Shown in pieces: positions 16,484 to 26,766 of a stretch of 53,566 nt of DNA. Position 1 is the first letter of the stretch, and the number at the start of each line of letters is the position of its first letter. The stretch lies in NCBI RefSeq assembly GCF_004770895.1, contig NZ_RQHS01000023.1, positions 1-53,566 on the forward strand. The letters run 5' to 3'. Source of the stretch: Leptospira dzoumogneensis. Its GTDB lineage: Bacteria > Spirochaetota > Leptospiria > Leptospirales > Leptospiraceae. Both the position numbers and the translations under genes were made by a program. Under the pieces are notes generated by a model that saw only the letters and a program-made list of their open reading frames with translations, was not told where the DNA came from and ran no database searches.

Positions 16484-17611
16484 ATGAAAACAAATACAAT
16501 TTCCCGATCTGGCAAATCCGCAATTAAGAAATTACCTGCTAACAAAACTAAGCCGAAAGGTATAGGCCGGGTAGAAAGATCTTTTTTCCCAGGAAAAGAA
16601 CTCCCAAGAATTTACGGTCCTGGGGACACGAACGCTTTGGAGTCCGGATTTTTACCTGCATGGATCTCTAAAAATAAAAAATCCGTCGAAGCGGATCTGT
16701 TAGAGTACGGCGCTGTATTATTTAGAGGTTTTCAAATTTCATCCGCCCAAGAATTCGAAGACATTGCTCTCAGCTTGGACAAAAACTTGAAAACCGACTA
16801 TTTGGGAACTTCTCCCAGAAATAAAGTTACTCAGTTTGTACATACCGCTAGTGAACTTCCTCCTCATTATCCGATCATGCAGCATGCCGAAATGAGCTTT
16901 TTGGACAAACCTCCCCGTAAATTGATGTTCTTCTGTGCAGTCGCGCCCAATTCACATGGAGAAACTCCGATCGCGGATCTTCGAAAAATATACGAAGACC
17001 TGGATCCTGATCTTCTGAAAAAGTTTGAAACTAAGGGAGTGAAATATATCCGCAAATACGACGGACCGAATGCTTCCCGTTATAATCTTTGGAAAACAAA
17101 ACGCTGGGACGAAATGTTCTCTACCAAAGAAAAAAAGCAGGTAGAAAAGATCGCAGCACAACAAAGATTCCAAGTAGAATGGCTGCCGGAAGACGGATTA
17201 AAACTCACAAACAAGCAGGTTGCCGTTCGTAAACATCCAATCGCCAAAACAAAGGCATGGCATAATCACAGCCAAGTATTCCACCAAGACGCAGCCAGAT
17301 TGGAATATGCAAAAATTCTAAAACAACAAGGAACCCTCCGAAGCCTGATCTTAGCGGGAGTATTGTATGTACTTACATTCTTAAAGAAGAAGTTAGTGGA
17401 ACCTAAGGACCAGGACACAAATGTGATCTTCGGAGACGATTCGGAGATCAGCGTTTCAGAGATAGACAAGGTCAGCCAGACATTCTGGAAACATCTGTCC
17501 ATATTCTCCTGGCAAAAAGGGGACGTTCTTTTGATAGACAATTATTCTGTTTCCCACGGAAGATTACCATTCTCCGGCCCAAGGGAAATTTTAGTCACCT
17601 GGACGGACTAA
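16484..17611 (+). CDS. TauD/TfdA family Fe(II)/2-oxoglutarate dioxygenase
   Basis: The 375-residue protein has a basic N-terminal extension of about 25 residues before the dioxygenase fold. The iron ligands are His134 and Glu136 in MQHAEMSF and a distal His358 in NYSVSHGRLPF; Arg367 in SGPREIL should bind 2-oxoglutarate. Use of HxE instead of HxD puts it closer to the clavaminate synthase/SyrP-like branch than to taurine dioxygenase. Such enzymes hydroxylate small molecules. The substrate is not predictable and no biosynthetic cluster surrounds it. The carrier gene downstream may form an operon with it. Confidence 0.88.
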   Translation: MKTNTISRSGKSAIKKLPANKTKPKGIGRVERSFFPGKELPRIYGPGDTNALESGFLPAWISKNKKSVEADLLEYGAVLFRGFQISSAQEFEDIALSLDKNLKTDYLGTSPRNKVTQFVHTASELPPHYPIMQHAEMSFLDKPPRKLMFFCAVAPNSHGETPIADLRKIYEDLDPDLLKKFETKGVKYIRKYDGPNASRYNLWKTKRWDEMFSTKEKKQVEKIAAQQRFQVEWLPEDGLKLTNKQVAVRKHPIAKTKAWHNHSQVFHQDAARLEYAKILKQQGTLRSLILAGVLYVLTFLKKKLVEPKDQDTNVIFGDDSEISVSEIDKVSQTFWKHLSIFSWQKGDVLLIDNYSVSHGRLPFSGPREILVTWTD

Positions 17612-17645
17612 AATATAGTTTAAAAAAATCTAAAATATTAAACGG

Positions 17646-17666
17646 CAGCGGATCACTCTTCCGCTG
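17646..17666. promoter_or_regulatory. Hairpin just upstream of the carrier gene
   Basis: CAGCGG (17646-17651) pairs with CCGCTG (17661-17666) around a nine-base loop, ending just before the AAGGAA ribosome-binding site of the 17677 gene. It has no T-run, so it is more likely to affect translation or RNA stability than to terminate. Confidence 0.35.
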
Positions 17667-17676
17667 AAGGAAATAC

Positions 17677-18576
17677 ATGCAAGATTACGATTTAGTCAGA
17701 TTGAATTTCAGTCCAGGAGGACTCTTTGTCCTGAATATCTGCCTTGGACTTATCATGTACGGGGTTTCTTTAGAATTAACGATCGCCGATTTTACGAATT
17801 TAAGAAAACAACCTAAAGCAGCAATCGTAGGCCTATTCTCCCAATTGGTATTATTGCCCGCGATCACAGTAGGATTACTTTATATTCTAAAACCTCATCC
17901 TGGTTTGGCTCTTGGAATGATCTTAGTGGCAGCCTGCCCTGGCGGGAATATGTCCAATTTTATCAGTCTTCTTGCAAAAGGAAATGTCCCACTTTCCATT
18001 TCATTGACCGCGACCACAACGGTCCTTGCTTGGTTCTTTACTCCGTTTAACTTTTTCTTTTGGGGAAAATTATACTCTCCTGCCGCAGACAGATTAAAAG
18101 AGATCAGCTTAAATCCTGTAGATGTGTTTCTTTCTATTTTTCTAATATTGGTCTTACCTTTGATTTTGGGAGCTCTTACGAATCGTTTTCTTCCTAAAGT
18201 TGCTTCTTCTTTAAAAAAGCCTATGAGGATAGGATCCACAGTCCTACTCGGAATTTTTATACTGATAGCTTTCGTAGGGAACTGGAAGTCCTTCGTAGAG
18301 TTCGGACCGATTTTGTTTTGGCTGGTACTTCTTCATAACGGCTCCGCTTTAACTGTAGGATATTTTGCATCTTGGATCGCAGGTCTTGCTCATAAAGAAA
18401 GAAAAACAATCTCTTTGGAAACGGGACTCCAGAACTCGGGCCTCGGTCTTATCCTAATTTTTACATTCTTCCAAGGAATAGGATCCATGGCACTCATCGC
18501 AGCTTGGTGGGGAGTATGGCATTTGATCAGCGGACTCCTTTTAGCTGCGATCTGGGGAAGAGAGAAAACAAGTTAA
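17677..18576 (+). CDS. Bile acid:sodium symporter family (BASS) transporter
   Basis: The 299-residue inner-membrane protein has about nine to ten helices and the SBF-domain signatures: LGLIMYGVSLELTIADF near the N-terminus, LAAITVGLL-like helices, ACPGGNMSNFISLLAKGN (the helix-break motif of the family) and SLETGLQNSGLGLILI near the end. In other organisms BASS proteins carry bile acids, pyruvate or other organic anions with sodium. The cargo here is unknown. A GAAGGAAA ribosome-binding site precedes the ATG, and the gene lies 65 bases after the dioxygenase gene. Confidence 0.9.
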   Translation: MQDYDLVRLNFSPGGLFVLNICLGLIMYGVSLELTIADFTNLRKQPKAAIVGLFSQLVLLPAITVGLLYILKPHPGLALGMILVAACPGGNMSNFISLLAKGNVPLSISLTATTTVLAWFFTPFNFFFWGKLYSPAADRLKEISLNPVDVFLSIFLILVLPLILGALTNRFLPKVASSLKKPMRIGSTVLLGIFILIAFVGNWKSFVEFGPILFWLVLLHNGSALTVGYFASWIAGLAHKERKTISLETGLQNSGLGLILIFTFFQGIGSMALIAAWWGVWHLISGLLLAAIWGREKTS

Positions 18577-18584
18577 AAAAGATC

Positions 18585-19352
18585 TTAATTGATCTTCATA
18601 CTAGTCAGAGATACAGAACTTTGGATGATATCGTTGTAAAAACGGATCTCTTCCTTCTCCTCAGCCAATGCCAAAGCATATAACATAGGAAAATAATGTT
18701 CAGGCGTAGGAATAGCGATCTGCACTGCTGTTCCTAATTTTTGGTAATTCGAAAGACTCTTCCAATCCCTTTTTTGGATCAGATCTTTGAATGTTTCATT
18801 CGCATCCAATGCCCAGTCATGCGGTTTATCTTGGTTTTTCCAATCATACAAACGTAAGTTATGAACCAGGTCACCACTTCCCAAGACAAGCACACCTTGT
18901 TCTCGGAGCTTAGACAAAGACTTTGCAAATTCGTAATGCCATTCTCCGGACTTGGTTGCGTCCAAACTCAATTGAACTACCGGAATATTTGCCTTTGGAT
19001 ACATATTCCTAAGAACACTCCAAGTTCCATGATCCAATCCCCAAGAATCGTCTTGGATTACCTGTGCATCTTTTGATCTGGAAAGTTCTTCTGCAAGTTT
19101 TGGATCTCCGGGTGCAGGATATTGCACATCGAACAACTCCTGAGGAAATCCGTAAAAATCATGGATAGTAGGAGGGAGTTGGTTCGAGGTTACGTAAGTT
19201 CCTCTGGTAAACCAATGAGCTGAAATACTCAGGATCGCCTTAGGTTCCGGAAAATCTTTCGTGGACTCCGCCCATGTGTCGGCTAACGGATTCGGTCCGA
19301 GAGCGTTCATTGGACTTCCATGGCCTACAAAAAATACCGGTAGTTTCTGCAT
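18585..19352 (-). CDS. ygiD: Class III extradiol dioxygenase family protein (4,5-DOPA dioxygenase type, YgiD-like)
   Basis: The 255-residue protein has the LigB-type fold. The metal ligands are His11 in FFVGHGSPMNAL and His46 in SISAHWFTRG, with the further conserved segments SWGLDHGTWSVLRNMYP and GSGDLVHNLRLYDW. PTPEHYFPMLYALA near the C-terminus is also characteristic of YgiD/DODA proteins. Members open catechol rings of L-DOPA-like substrates using an active-site zinc or iron. The physiological substrate in bacteria is poorly known. AAGGAA lies just before the ATG. The gene converges with the BASS carrier. Confidence 0.9.
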   Translation of the reverse strand: MQKLPVFFVGHGSPMNALGPNPLADTWAESTKDFPEPKAILSISAHWFTRGTYVTSNQLPPTIHDFYGFPQELFDVQYPAPGDPKLAEELSRSKDAQVIQDDSWGLDHGTWSVLRNMYPKANIPVVQLSLDATKSGEWHYEFAKSLSKLREQGVLVLGSGDLVHNLRLYDWKNQDKPHDWALDANETFKDLIQKRDWKSLSNYQKLGTAVQIAIPTPEHYFPMLYALALAEEKEEIRFYNDIIQSSVSLTSMKIN

Positions 19353-19439
19353 AATTTCCTTCTTACCTGTTAGACTTCTTGTAATTAAAATGATTACAAG
19401 ATATTTCCATTTTTCTCAGGAAAATGAAAAGGATCTGGA

Positions 19440-20489
19440 TTATTTTCCTTTGTAAAGTTCGAAAACCTTAGGTCTGATCTTGGATTTGGAAAAATGTTGG
19501 TTGGAAGCCGCTTTACCTTTTCTTAATTTTTTCTGTTCTTCCACAGGTAATGCTGCGATCTTTTGGCATTCTACCGAGCAGCAATTATCGAATTTTTCCG
19601 CGCATGATAAACATTGGATAAATAGAATATGACAGGCAGGGTTTGCACAATTTATATGCCTTGCGGATTTTTGATCGCATTGGTGGCATTCACTTAGGAT
19701 CTCGCTTCCTACGGTTTCCTGGAGTCTCGCGTCGAACACGAAGTTTTTCCCTCTAAACTTGGAATCCAGTCCCTTCTCCTTAATTTCAGAAGCGTAAGAG
19801 ATAATTCCTCCATGTAACTGATACACATTTTGGAATCCATGATGCTTCAAATAAGCGGACGCCTTCTCGCACCGGATCCCACCGGTGCAATACATTACGA
19901 TTTCCTTATCCTTCTTATCCTGCAGAAGATCTATGATCAAAGGTAATTCTTCCCTAAACGTATCCGCCTGAGGAAGTAACGCTCCTTCGAAATGACCTAT
20001 CTCCGATTCATAATGGTTTCGAACATCCACTACGATAGTATCCGAAGATTCTAATTTTTTATTAAATTCTTCCGCGTTTAAATGAGTCCCCACATTGGTG
20101 ACATCGAAAGTATTATCCGCAAGACCGTCCGCTACGATCTTGTTACGGACCCGAATGTCCAATTTTAAGAATGAATAGGAATTTTGTTCCACTGCGATCT
20201 TGAATGGAACATCTTTGAATTCCTTTCTCGCATCTATAGAATCCCTGAATTTTTGAAAATTGAATTCAGGCACAGATAATTGAGCATTGATCCCTTCTCT
20301 TGCGATATAGATCCTTCCGAGTACACCCAAGGATTCCCATTCTCTGTATAGTTCGTTGCGGAGAACGTTCGGATTCTCTAAAATTACATATCTATAAAAG
20401 GAAATAGTAGTACGCCCAAAATCCTCCGCCTCTATCTTCTTTTTGAGAATATCCTTACTATAAATATTATGAAGAGGTTTATGTTTCAT
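19440..20489 (-). CDS. trhO: tRNA uridine(34) hydroxylase (rhodanese-related)
   Basis: The 349-residue product matches TrhO (formerly YceA) along its length. An N-terminal acylphosphatase-like domain is at about 25-125 ([17 protein letters not shown]). A rhodanese domain at about 150-240 carries the catalytic Cys201 in [13 protein letters not shown] cysteine-rich C-terminal zinc region follows at about 265-315 (CHQC, CANPAC, CLSC, CCSVEC). TrhO makes 5-hydroxyuridine at the wobble position of several tRNAs without using prephenate. The protein is cytoplasmic. It is divergent from the AlkD gene. Confidence 0.93.
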   Translation of the reverse strand: MKHKPLHNIYSKDILKKKIEAEDFGRTTISFYRYVILENPNVLRNELYREWESLGVLGRIYIAREGINAQLSVPEFNFQKFRDSIDARKEFKDVPFKIAVEQNSYSFLKLDIRVRNKIVADGLADNTFDVTNVGTHLNAEEFNKKLESSDTIVVDVRNHYESEIGHFEGALLPQADTFREELPLIIDLLQDKKDKEIVMYCTGGIRCEKASAYLKHHGFQNVYQLHGGIISYASEIKEKGLDSKFRGKNFVFDARLQETVGSEILSECHQCDQKSARHINCANPACHILFIQCLSCAEKFDNCCSVECQKIAALPVEEQKKLRKGKAASNQHFSKSKIRPKVFELYKGK

Positions 20490-20624
20490 GAGAACGGAAT
20501 ATTCCTAAAAATTAGGATTTGTTGGACCTCCTAACTGGCAAGCCCAAAAACCTAAATTTAGAACATGACATTTGTCCTTCTATAATGCTTGCCCTTCCCT
20601 TCTGCCAAAAATAGATTTTGTCCC

Positions 20625-21383
20625 ATGCCCAAATCCAAAACAGCCGCTCAAAAGAAATTATTAGGAGGAGAAGATTCCAAGGCGGAAGACGTGATCCAAG
20701 AAACCCGAAAACTCGCCGACCCCAAAGCGGTGGAAATACTCTCTCGATTTTTCAAAACAGGAAAGGGGCAATACGGAGAAGGTGATCTATTCCTAGGAAT
20801 AAAGGTCCCACCTCTACGAAAAATTTCCAAATCATACAAGGGCCTTCCGTTATCCGAACTACAAAAGATCGTAAAATCCAAGTATCACGAGGAAAGACTT
20901 TTAGGATTTTTTATATTATGTGAGAAGTTCCAAAAAACTCAGGAAGAAGGTAGGAAGGAACTTCATCTGTTCTATTTAAAAAACTTAAAATACGTGAACA
21001 ATTGGGACATCGTGGATCTAAGTTCCAGAGAATTGATCGGAGATTATCTTTTAAATAAGAAAAGGGACATCTTATACAAGCTAGTTAAATCCAATAATAT
21101 GTGGGAAAGAAGGGTTTCCATCATCTCCACCTATGCTTTTATTCGCAAAGGAGACTTTAAAGATACCTTAAAGATCTCGGAACTATTATTAAAAGATACA
21201 GAAGATCTAATCCATAAGGCAGTCGGTTGGATGCTAAGAGAAGTCGGTAATAGAAGTCTCAAACCGGAGACCGACTTTTTGGATAAACATGCTCATAAGA
21301 TGCCCAGGACCATGCTTAGATATGCGATTGAAAAGTTTCCGACCAAGTTAAAGTCGAAATATATGAAGGCAGGTAAGGAATAA
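20625..21383 (+). CDS. DNA alkylation repair protein, AlkD family
   Basis: From ATG 20625 the protein is 252 residues; a TTG at 20589 would add 12 poorly conserved residues and is not used. It is an all-helical HEAT-like repeat protein. AlkD landmarks are VNNWDIVDLSSRELIG, the tract MWERRVSIISTYAFIRKGD, KAVGWMLREVG and the end motif MLRYAIEKFP. The Trp, Asp and Arg residues in these segments correspond to those that cradle the alkylated base. AlkD excises bulky or positively charged N3- and N7-alkyl purines without flipping the base. The N-terminal 35 residues are Lys/Ala-rich and probably flexible. Confidence 0.9.
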   Translation: MPKSKTAAQKKLLGGEDSKAEDVIQETRKLADPKAVEILSRFFKTGKGQYGEGDLFLGIKVPPLRKISKSYKGLPLSELQKIVKSKYHEERLLGFFILCEKFQKTQEEGRKELHLFYLKNLKYVNNWDIVDLSSRELIGDYLLNKKRDILYKLVKSNNMWERRVSIISTYAFIRKGDFKDTLKISELLLKDTEDLIHKAVGWMLREVGNRSLKPETDFLDKHAHKMPRTMLRYAIEKFPTKLKSKYMKAGKE

Positions 21384-21564
21384 AAGACCTTTAATGCTAT
21401 GCCGCATAAGTGGCTTTGAATTCATGGAAGAAACGATACCTGAGCCTAAATCTTTCCTTTATGTTTAAATAGGACCATTCTATAAAGATCCAAGCTCTTA
21501 GCCAGACAGGCACAATCGTGGGGATACCGTGAAAACTTACACGGGAATATCCTAGGAGCAATCT

Positions 21565-23106
21565 TTGAAACCCAAAAAAACATTCCATGAACTCGGACTA
21601 TCCGAGGACGTCTTAAACGCAGTATCCGATCTTGGATTTACGGAACCTTCTTCCATTCAATCCGAAGCGATCCCTCTTATTCTTTCCGGAAAAGACGTAA
21701 TCGGTCATTCCCGTACTGGAACAGGTAAAACAGCGGCATTTGCAATTCCAAGTTTAGAAATATTGGAAGAAGGAGAACAGTCTCCCCAAGTATTAGTACT
21801 CTGCCCTACCAGAGAATTGGTGGTCCAAGTTGCGGAAGAGTATAGAAAATTAGGAAAATATAAAGAAGATTTTCAAGTAGCTGCAATCTATGGTGGAGAC
21901 GATATCACCAAACAATTCAAGGCATTAAAAAGAAAACCGCAAGTGATCGTAGGAACCCCGGGAAGGACCATGGATCATATGGACCGCAAGACCCTGGATC
22001 TGAGAGAGATCAAAATGGTGATCCTGGACGAAGCTGACGAAATGTTGGACATGGGATTTTTAGAGGACATGGAGATCATCCTTGCAAAAGTTCCGGAAGA
22101 AAGACAAACCATTCTATTCTCGGCAACTCTTTCCGCAAAGGTGATGGGGATCACTAAAAAGTTCCAAAATTCCCCTAAGATCGTAGACGTCACAGGCGGA
22201 AAAGCGGACAGGCCTAAGATCAAACAGATCTACTTCGAAATGAGAGAAGGCCTCAAGTCAGAGGCATTGATACGTCTTTTAGAATACCATACTCCAAAGG
22301 CTTCATTAGTATTTTGTAATACAAAAGTCAGAGTGGACGAACTTGTGGAATTCCTGAAATCCAAAGGAGTATTCTCCGAGGGACTACATGGAGATCTTTC
22401 CCAAAACCAAAGGAATAAGGTAATGTCCGGGTTCCGTTCGGGATTGGTAAGCGTTCTTGTAGCAACGGACGTAGCAGGAAGAGGGATCGACGTAAGCGAT
22501 GTAGAAGCGGTAGTCAATTACGATATTCCAAGAGATTCTGAAGACTATGTTCACCGTATTGGCAGAACGGGAAGGGCCGGAAGAAAAGGACTCGCACTCA
22601 GTTTTGTTTCCAATAAAGAATTCAGAACATTACGCAAGATCAAAGAAGACCATGAATTCGAGATGGAACTAGGAAAAGTTCCCGATATTGCAGAACTCAC
22701 TGAAAAGAAATTTTTAGAATATTCTCATATAGTAAAAGAAGTTTCGGAAGAAGGAGACGTTTCCGAGTATTCCAAACTTGTAAAAAAACTTACTTCTGAA
22801 GGAATTCCTGCAGAACGTCTAGCGGCCGCACTGTTCAAATTGGCTCTCGCGGAAAAGTCCGAAAAATTCGACTCTGATGTACGTTTCGACCAAGACCAAA
22901 GAAGTTTCCGAGAAAAAGAAGGTTCTTCCCGCAATGATCGAGACAGACGTTTTGGTGGAAAATCAAATCAGAAAGGAAAACGGGATCACAAAGATAAAAA
23001 CCGAAACTCCAATCGATTCCATCGCGGTGGAGCTAGCAGCGGCGGCGGTAAAAAAGGGTCAGGCTCCGGTTCCGGCGGCCCTTCTCGCAAAAAAGGAAAA
23101 CGCTAA
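21565..23106 (+). CDS. DEAD-box ATP-dependent RNA helicase
   Basis: The 513-residue protein starts at TTG 21565, chosen because CTAGGAGC sits at a good distance upstream and no ATG occurs before the core motifs. All helicase motifs are present: FTEPSSIQSEAIP (Q), SRTGTGKT (I), PTRELVVQ (Ia), TPGRTMDHM (Ib), DEADEM (II), SAT (III), ATDVAGRGIDV (V) and HRIGRTGRAGRKG (VI). After about residue 430 the tail is rich in Arg, Gly, Lys and Ser and is probably an RNA-binding disordered region. It resembles the CsdA/DeaD type used in ribosome assembly and cold growth. The exact orthology is unsure. Confidence 0.95.
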   Translation: MKPKKTFHELGLSEDVLNAVSDLGFTEPSSIQSEAIPLILSGKDVIGHSRTGTGKTAAFAIPSLEILEEGEQSPQVLVLCPTRELVVQVAEEYRKLGKYKEDFQVAAIYGGDDITKQFKALKRKPQVIVGTPGRTMDHMDRKTLDLREIKMVILDEADEMLDMGFLEDMEIILAKVPEERQTILFSATLSAKVMGITKKFQNSPKIVDVTGGKADRPKIKQIYFEMREGLKSEALIRLLEYHTPKASLVFCNTKVRVDELVEFLKSKGVFSEGLHGDLSQNQRNKVMSGFRSGLVSVLVATDVAGRGIDVSDVEAVVNYDIPRDSEDYVHRIGRTGRAGRKGLALSFVSNKEFRTLRKIKEDHEFEMELGKVPDIAELTEKKFLEYSHIVKEVSEEGDVSEYSKLVKKLTSEGIPAERLAAALFKLALAEKSEKFDSDVRFDQDQRSFREKEGSSRNDRDRRFGGKSNQKGKRDHKDKNRNSNRFHRGGASSGGGKKGSGSGSGGPSRKKGKR

Positions 23107-23218
23107 TTTTCTAAATTTTCACAAAGGACCCTAGATTTGTCCGGGGTCCCCATAAAATGGAAATTCTATCCTGGAAATAGGTATCCTGAATTGTACCGAA
23201 TTCCAAAAAGGAGTCAAA

Positions 23219-24571
23219 ATGGAATTTGCAATCGTATTACTCACCGGTCTTCTCATAGGTTTTGGTCTGGCATTCTTCTTAGCCAAAGCTCTTTATTCCA
23301 AAGAGTCTGGGATCAATCCGAGTGAGCATGAAAAGTTAAAATTAGAAAGAGCGGGACTTCTCACCTCCGAACAAAGATCCAAGGAAAGGATCCTTCAGTT
23401 AGAAAAAGAGTTCAAAGAGAATTCCGAAAAAACGGAAAAAGCGATCGGCTATTACCAAGCCATGAAAAAGGAATCCGATCTTTTGAAAGAAAGACTGGAG
23501 AACCAGAAAAAAGAATTCGAAGAACTCATGTCCAAGCTGGACGAAAAATTCAAACATGCGGCCAATCAGGCACTATTAGACAATTCCCAAAAATTCAACC
23601 AGCAAACCCACGAAAAGATGAATGATCTTCTTCGTCCTTTTAAGGAAGAAATAGAAAAATTCGGAGTTAAAGTAGAACTTTCCCATAAAGAGCATAAGGA
23701 TGATACCGCAAACTTAAAGGCTCAGATCAATAATCTATTAGAAATGAATAAAACACTTTCTGAAGACGCCAAAAGTCTGGCCTCCGCGCTGAAAGGTAAC
23801 TCTAAAACCCAAGGGGACTGGGGAGAAGGTATCTTAGAAAATATCCTTCAAAATAGCGGTCTAGTCAAAGGAAGAGAATATACCGCTCAGGAATCCGTAC
23901 AAACGGAAGATGGAAGATTAAGACCGGATATAGTAGTCAAACTTCCTTCCGGAAAATCGATCGTAATAGACTCAAAAGTTTCCTTAACTGCTTATGTGGA
24001 ATATGCTTCCGCAGAATCTGAAGATATCAAAAAGGCAGCGCTGCAAAGACATCTTAAAAGTTTATACGAACATGTCTCCGGATTATATAAGAAAAATTAC
24101 CAGTCTCTGTACGGGATAGAATCTCTGGACTTCGTGTTGATGTTCCTTCCGGTGGAACCTTCTTATTATGAAGCTGTTCGTACGGATCCGAAATTTTTAG
24201 AAGATGCTTATGCTAAAAATATTCTGATCGTAACTCCTTCTACCTTAATGGTCTCCTTAAAGATGGTGGCAAATCTTTGGAGAAAAGAAAAACAAAACAA
24301 GAACTCGGAACAGATCGCGGAAGAATCCGGTAAGATGTACGATAAGATCGTAGAGATCGTAACAGCATTAGAAGTTCTAGGAAAATCAATCGATAAGTCC
24401 AAAGACAATTATGATGCAGTGCTCGGAAAATTAAAGTCCGGAAGAGGAAATCTATTAGGGAGAGCGGAGAATATTCGTAAACTTGGGGCCAAAGTCCGTA
24501 AGTCATTGGATTCCGCTTCCGAAGATCCTCAAGACGATGCAGAAGAGACCTTATTCTTAAATGGAGAATGA
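23219..24571 (+). CDS. rmuC: DNA recombination protein RmuC
   Basis: The 450-residue protein has an N-terminal membrane anchor (about residues 3-23), a long coiled coil (about 35-190) and an RmuC nuclease-like domain (about 195-400). The hallmark sequence GDWGEGILENILQNSGL and downstream RPDIVVKLPSGKSIVIDSKV match the PD-(D/E)xK-like core, and FLPVEPSYYEAV follows. RmuC limits inversions at short repeats and has been linked to phage restriction. AAGGAG precedes the ATG. It lies just downstream of the helicase gene, with 112 bases between them. Confidence 0.95.
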   Translation: MEFAIVLLTGLLIGFGLAFFLAKALYSKESGINPSEHEKLKLERAGLLTSEQRSKERILQLEKEFKENSEKTEKAIGYYQAMKKESDLLKERLENQKKEFEELMSKLDEKFKHAANQALLDNSQKFNQQTHEKMNDLLRPFKEEIEKFGVKVELSHKEHKDDTANLKAQINNLLEMNKTLSEDAKSLASALKGNSKTQGDWGEGILENILQNSGLVKGREYTAQESVQTEDGRLRPDIVVKLPSGKSIVIDSKVSLTAYVEYASAESEDIKKAALQRHLKSLYEHVSGLYKKNYQSLYGIESLDFVLMFLPVEPSYYEAVRTDPKFLEDAYAKNILIVTPSTLMVSLKMVANLWRKEKQNKNSEQIAEESGKMYDKIVEIVTALEVLGKSIDKSKDNYDAVLGKLKSGRGNLLGRAENIRKLGAKVRKSLDSASEDPQDDAEETLFLNGE

Positions 24572-24580
24572 TCTAAAAAT

Positions 24581-26662
24581 TTAAGCTAGATCCGGACCGG
24601 GCTGCACTTTTACAGTCGAAGAATAAATTTGTTCCGTGCAACGTTTTAAGTATAAGTTCGCGGCCCTGTCTCCGGAGTAAACTCTCAAAGCCTCTCTGAA
24701 AGATTCTCCTGAATCCAAATATTTTCCGTAATAAAACAGCTCCACTCCCCTTTCAAAATTACTTTTGGATCTTAGGAATGCTTCTTTTTCTGTTTTGCTT
24801 AAATGATCTCCCAGTTCATAGATCGCTCTATGTGCTTCTTTTCCTCTAAACTTAAGTTTATCCAATTTACGAAGTAAAAAGTTTTCCGGGGATTTTAGTT
24901 TAGAATAAGTATCTTCGCTGATCAATATACTAGAACCGTAATATTTATTCAAAGCTTCCAATTTAGAAGCGAGATGGACTGCATCGGAGATCACTGTACT
25001 TTCCATACGATCTCCCGAACCGACCAGACCCATCATCAAAGAACCTGTGTGTATCCCTATCCCGACTCCGATCGCACGATTTCCTTGGGCCATTCTTCTC
25101 TGGTTATAATCCAAAATGCGATTCTGCATGGAGATGGCTGCATTTACCGCGTCGTCTGAACTTTCCGGAAATAGGGCCATGATCGCATCTCCGAAATACT
25201 TATCCACAAAACCATGATTGGAATGGATCAGAGGTTCCATCTCTGAGATATAAGAATTTAATAATTCAAAACTTTCCTTGGAATCCAGACTCTCCGAAAT
25301 TTCCGTAAAAGATCTGATATCCGCAAATAGGATGGTCATCTCTTTTTTGATCTGATCCCCCGGCCTCATATCCTCCAGCTTTCCTTTTCCTAAAAATTCC
25401 AAAAAAGAAATAGGAACAAATCTACTGTAAGTCTCGTTCAAGCGCTGCAGACGATCCGAAAGTTTTTCCTTTTCTCTGTATAGGTCCCTATATCTGGAAG
25501 ATAGAATGAATGTCTGAGTGAGAATCGCCACAAACAGTCCGATCGGGATAATAAATCTAGCGAATATGATCTGTCTTGCCGCAAGCATATCGAAAATCCC
25601 TGCAATAATCAAAGCAAAGATCGCAAATCCGATAGGAAGAGAATATTGTTCTCTATGAACGATCGCCCTAAAAAGTACTACGATCGCAAATACCACACCG
25701 CCTAAAAAGACAAATTGAAAATAAGGAACAGGCCTGGAAGGAATAGGAAAAGGAAATAATGTACTTAAAGAAAATGTAAATGAGATCAGATAAAATAATA
25801 ACATCCATATTCGAGGAAAATAGGCAGGAAAGGAATGCCTGAGAAAATGAAGCCCTAAGGGTAAGGCGGCATACATGGTCAGATATTCCAAATTCATGGA
25901 AAGAGGATAATCCGCCCAAGGGAAATAGAATTGGATCAGTTTTTCCTCAGTCACGAATAAACGTAAAAATAAACAAAAACAGAATAATGCAAATACCAGA
26001 GGAGTACGATCCTGCCTTCTCAGAAAGAAAAGACCGAGATGGTAAATTGTGGACATGAAAAAAAGTCCGGAGAGAAAAAGGTCCCAGTCCCGAAGTATTA
26101 GAGTTTCTTTATAAAGAGCCCTCGCGTCACCGAAACGGATATCAAACCAAAGCCCGGTCAACCTATGATGAAAATTAGAAATTTTGAAACTAATATCCAC
26201 TTCCTTTGTGGACTCGTCCCATTCATAATACACCGGCCTATTGTCGGGAGAGCTGGTTTCAAAAGAAGTTCCCGGTTCTCCTGAACTTCCCGCAGAAACA
26301 CCGTTGATCAAAATTTCAAAAGCAGTCGCCTGGTGTTTGGAATAGATCGCTAAACGTCCATGCTTTTCCGGAAGAAGTATTTTTAATTTAAGAAGCGCAT
26401 AACCGGAACCGGGCCAAACTCCGGGGATCTTACGAAATTCCGGAGACTTTTCCGAATTAGGATCCGCCTGAAATGTATTCGGGAAAAAAGCCCAATCTCC
26501 CTGCAGATTGAATGTAGGGTTGGATCTATAATCCCAATGGGTTAAATCTAAGATCCCTTTTTGAGCAACCGGTGCATCCGAAGATGAGCAAGAGACTAAG
26601 AAGATACAGAAAATTATAGAAAGTAAATATTGAAATCGGAAAGCTGTCGGCTCAGGACCCAT
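24581..26662 (-). CDS. Membrane adenylate/guanylate cyclase with lipobox-like leader and 7TM-DISM sensor
   Basis: The 693-residue protein begins with a hydrophobic leader ending IFLVSCSSSD, which could be a lipobox (Cys25). A periplasmic carbohydrate-binding-like domain covers about residues 35-190 (NLQGDWAFFPNTF; FEILINGVSAGSSGEPG), as in 7TMR-DISMED2 proteins. Seven membrane helices follow (about 195-400), then a short coiled coil and a class III cyclase domain (about 425-620). The cyclase shows FADIRSFTEISE (metal Asp), FVDKYFGDAIMALF and STVISDAVHLASKLE; the Lys and Asp in these segments favour ATP as substrate. A TPR-like tail follows. It should sense a periplasmic ligand and make cAMP. 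Divergent from 26767. Confidence 0.9.
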   Translation of the reverse strand: MGPEPTAFRFQYLLSIIFCIFLVSCSSSDAPVAQKGILDLTHWDYRSNPTFNLQGDWAFFPNTFQADPNSEKSPEFRKIPGVWPGSGYALLKLKILLPEKHGRLAIYSKHQATAFEILINGVSAGSSGEPGTSFETSSPDNRPVYYEWDESTKEVDISFKISNFHHRLTGLWFDIRFGDARALYKETLILRDWDLFLSGLFFMSTIYHLGLFFLRRQDRTPLVFALFCFCLFLRLFVTEEKLIQFYFPWADYPLSMNLEYLTMYAALPLGLHFLRHSFPAYFPRIWMLLFYLISFTFSLSTLFPFPIPSRPVPYFQFVFLGGVVFAIVVLFRAIVHREQYSLPIGFAIFALIIAGIFDMLAARQIIFARFIIPIGLFVAILTQTFILSSRYRDLYREKEKLSDRLQRLNETYSRFVPISFLEFLGKGKLEDMRPGDQIKKEMTILFADIRSFTEISESLDSKESFELLNSYISEMEPLIHSNHGFVDKYFGDAIMALFPESSDDAVNAAISMQNRILDYNQRRMAQGNRAIGVGIGIHTGSLMMGLVGSGDRMESTVISDAVHLASKLEALNKYYGSSILISEDTYSKLKSPENFLLRKLDKLKFRGKEAHRAIYELGDHLSKTEKEAFLRSKSNFERGVELFYYGKYLDSGESFREALRVYSGDRAANLYLKRCTEQIYSSTVKVQPGPDLA

Positions 26663-26766
26663 CGTTTTTATCGCTCATTGATCTATGAAAACGACAACTT
26701 TGTCAAGATAATATGAATTTCCTTTTTTTTCTTTACCCTTTTCAGTAGAAAACTAACGTAATTCAA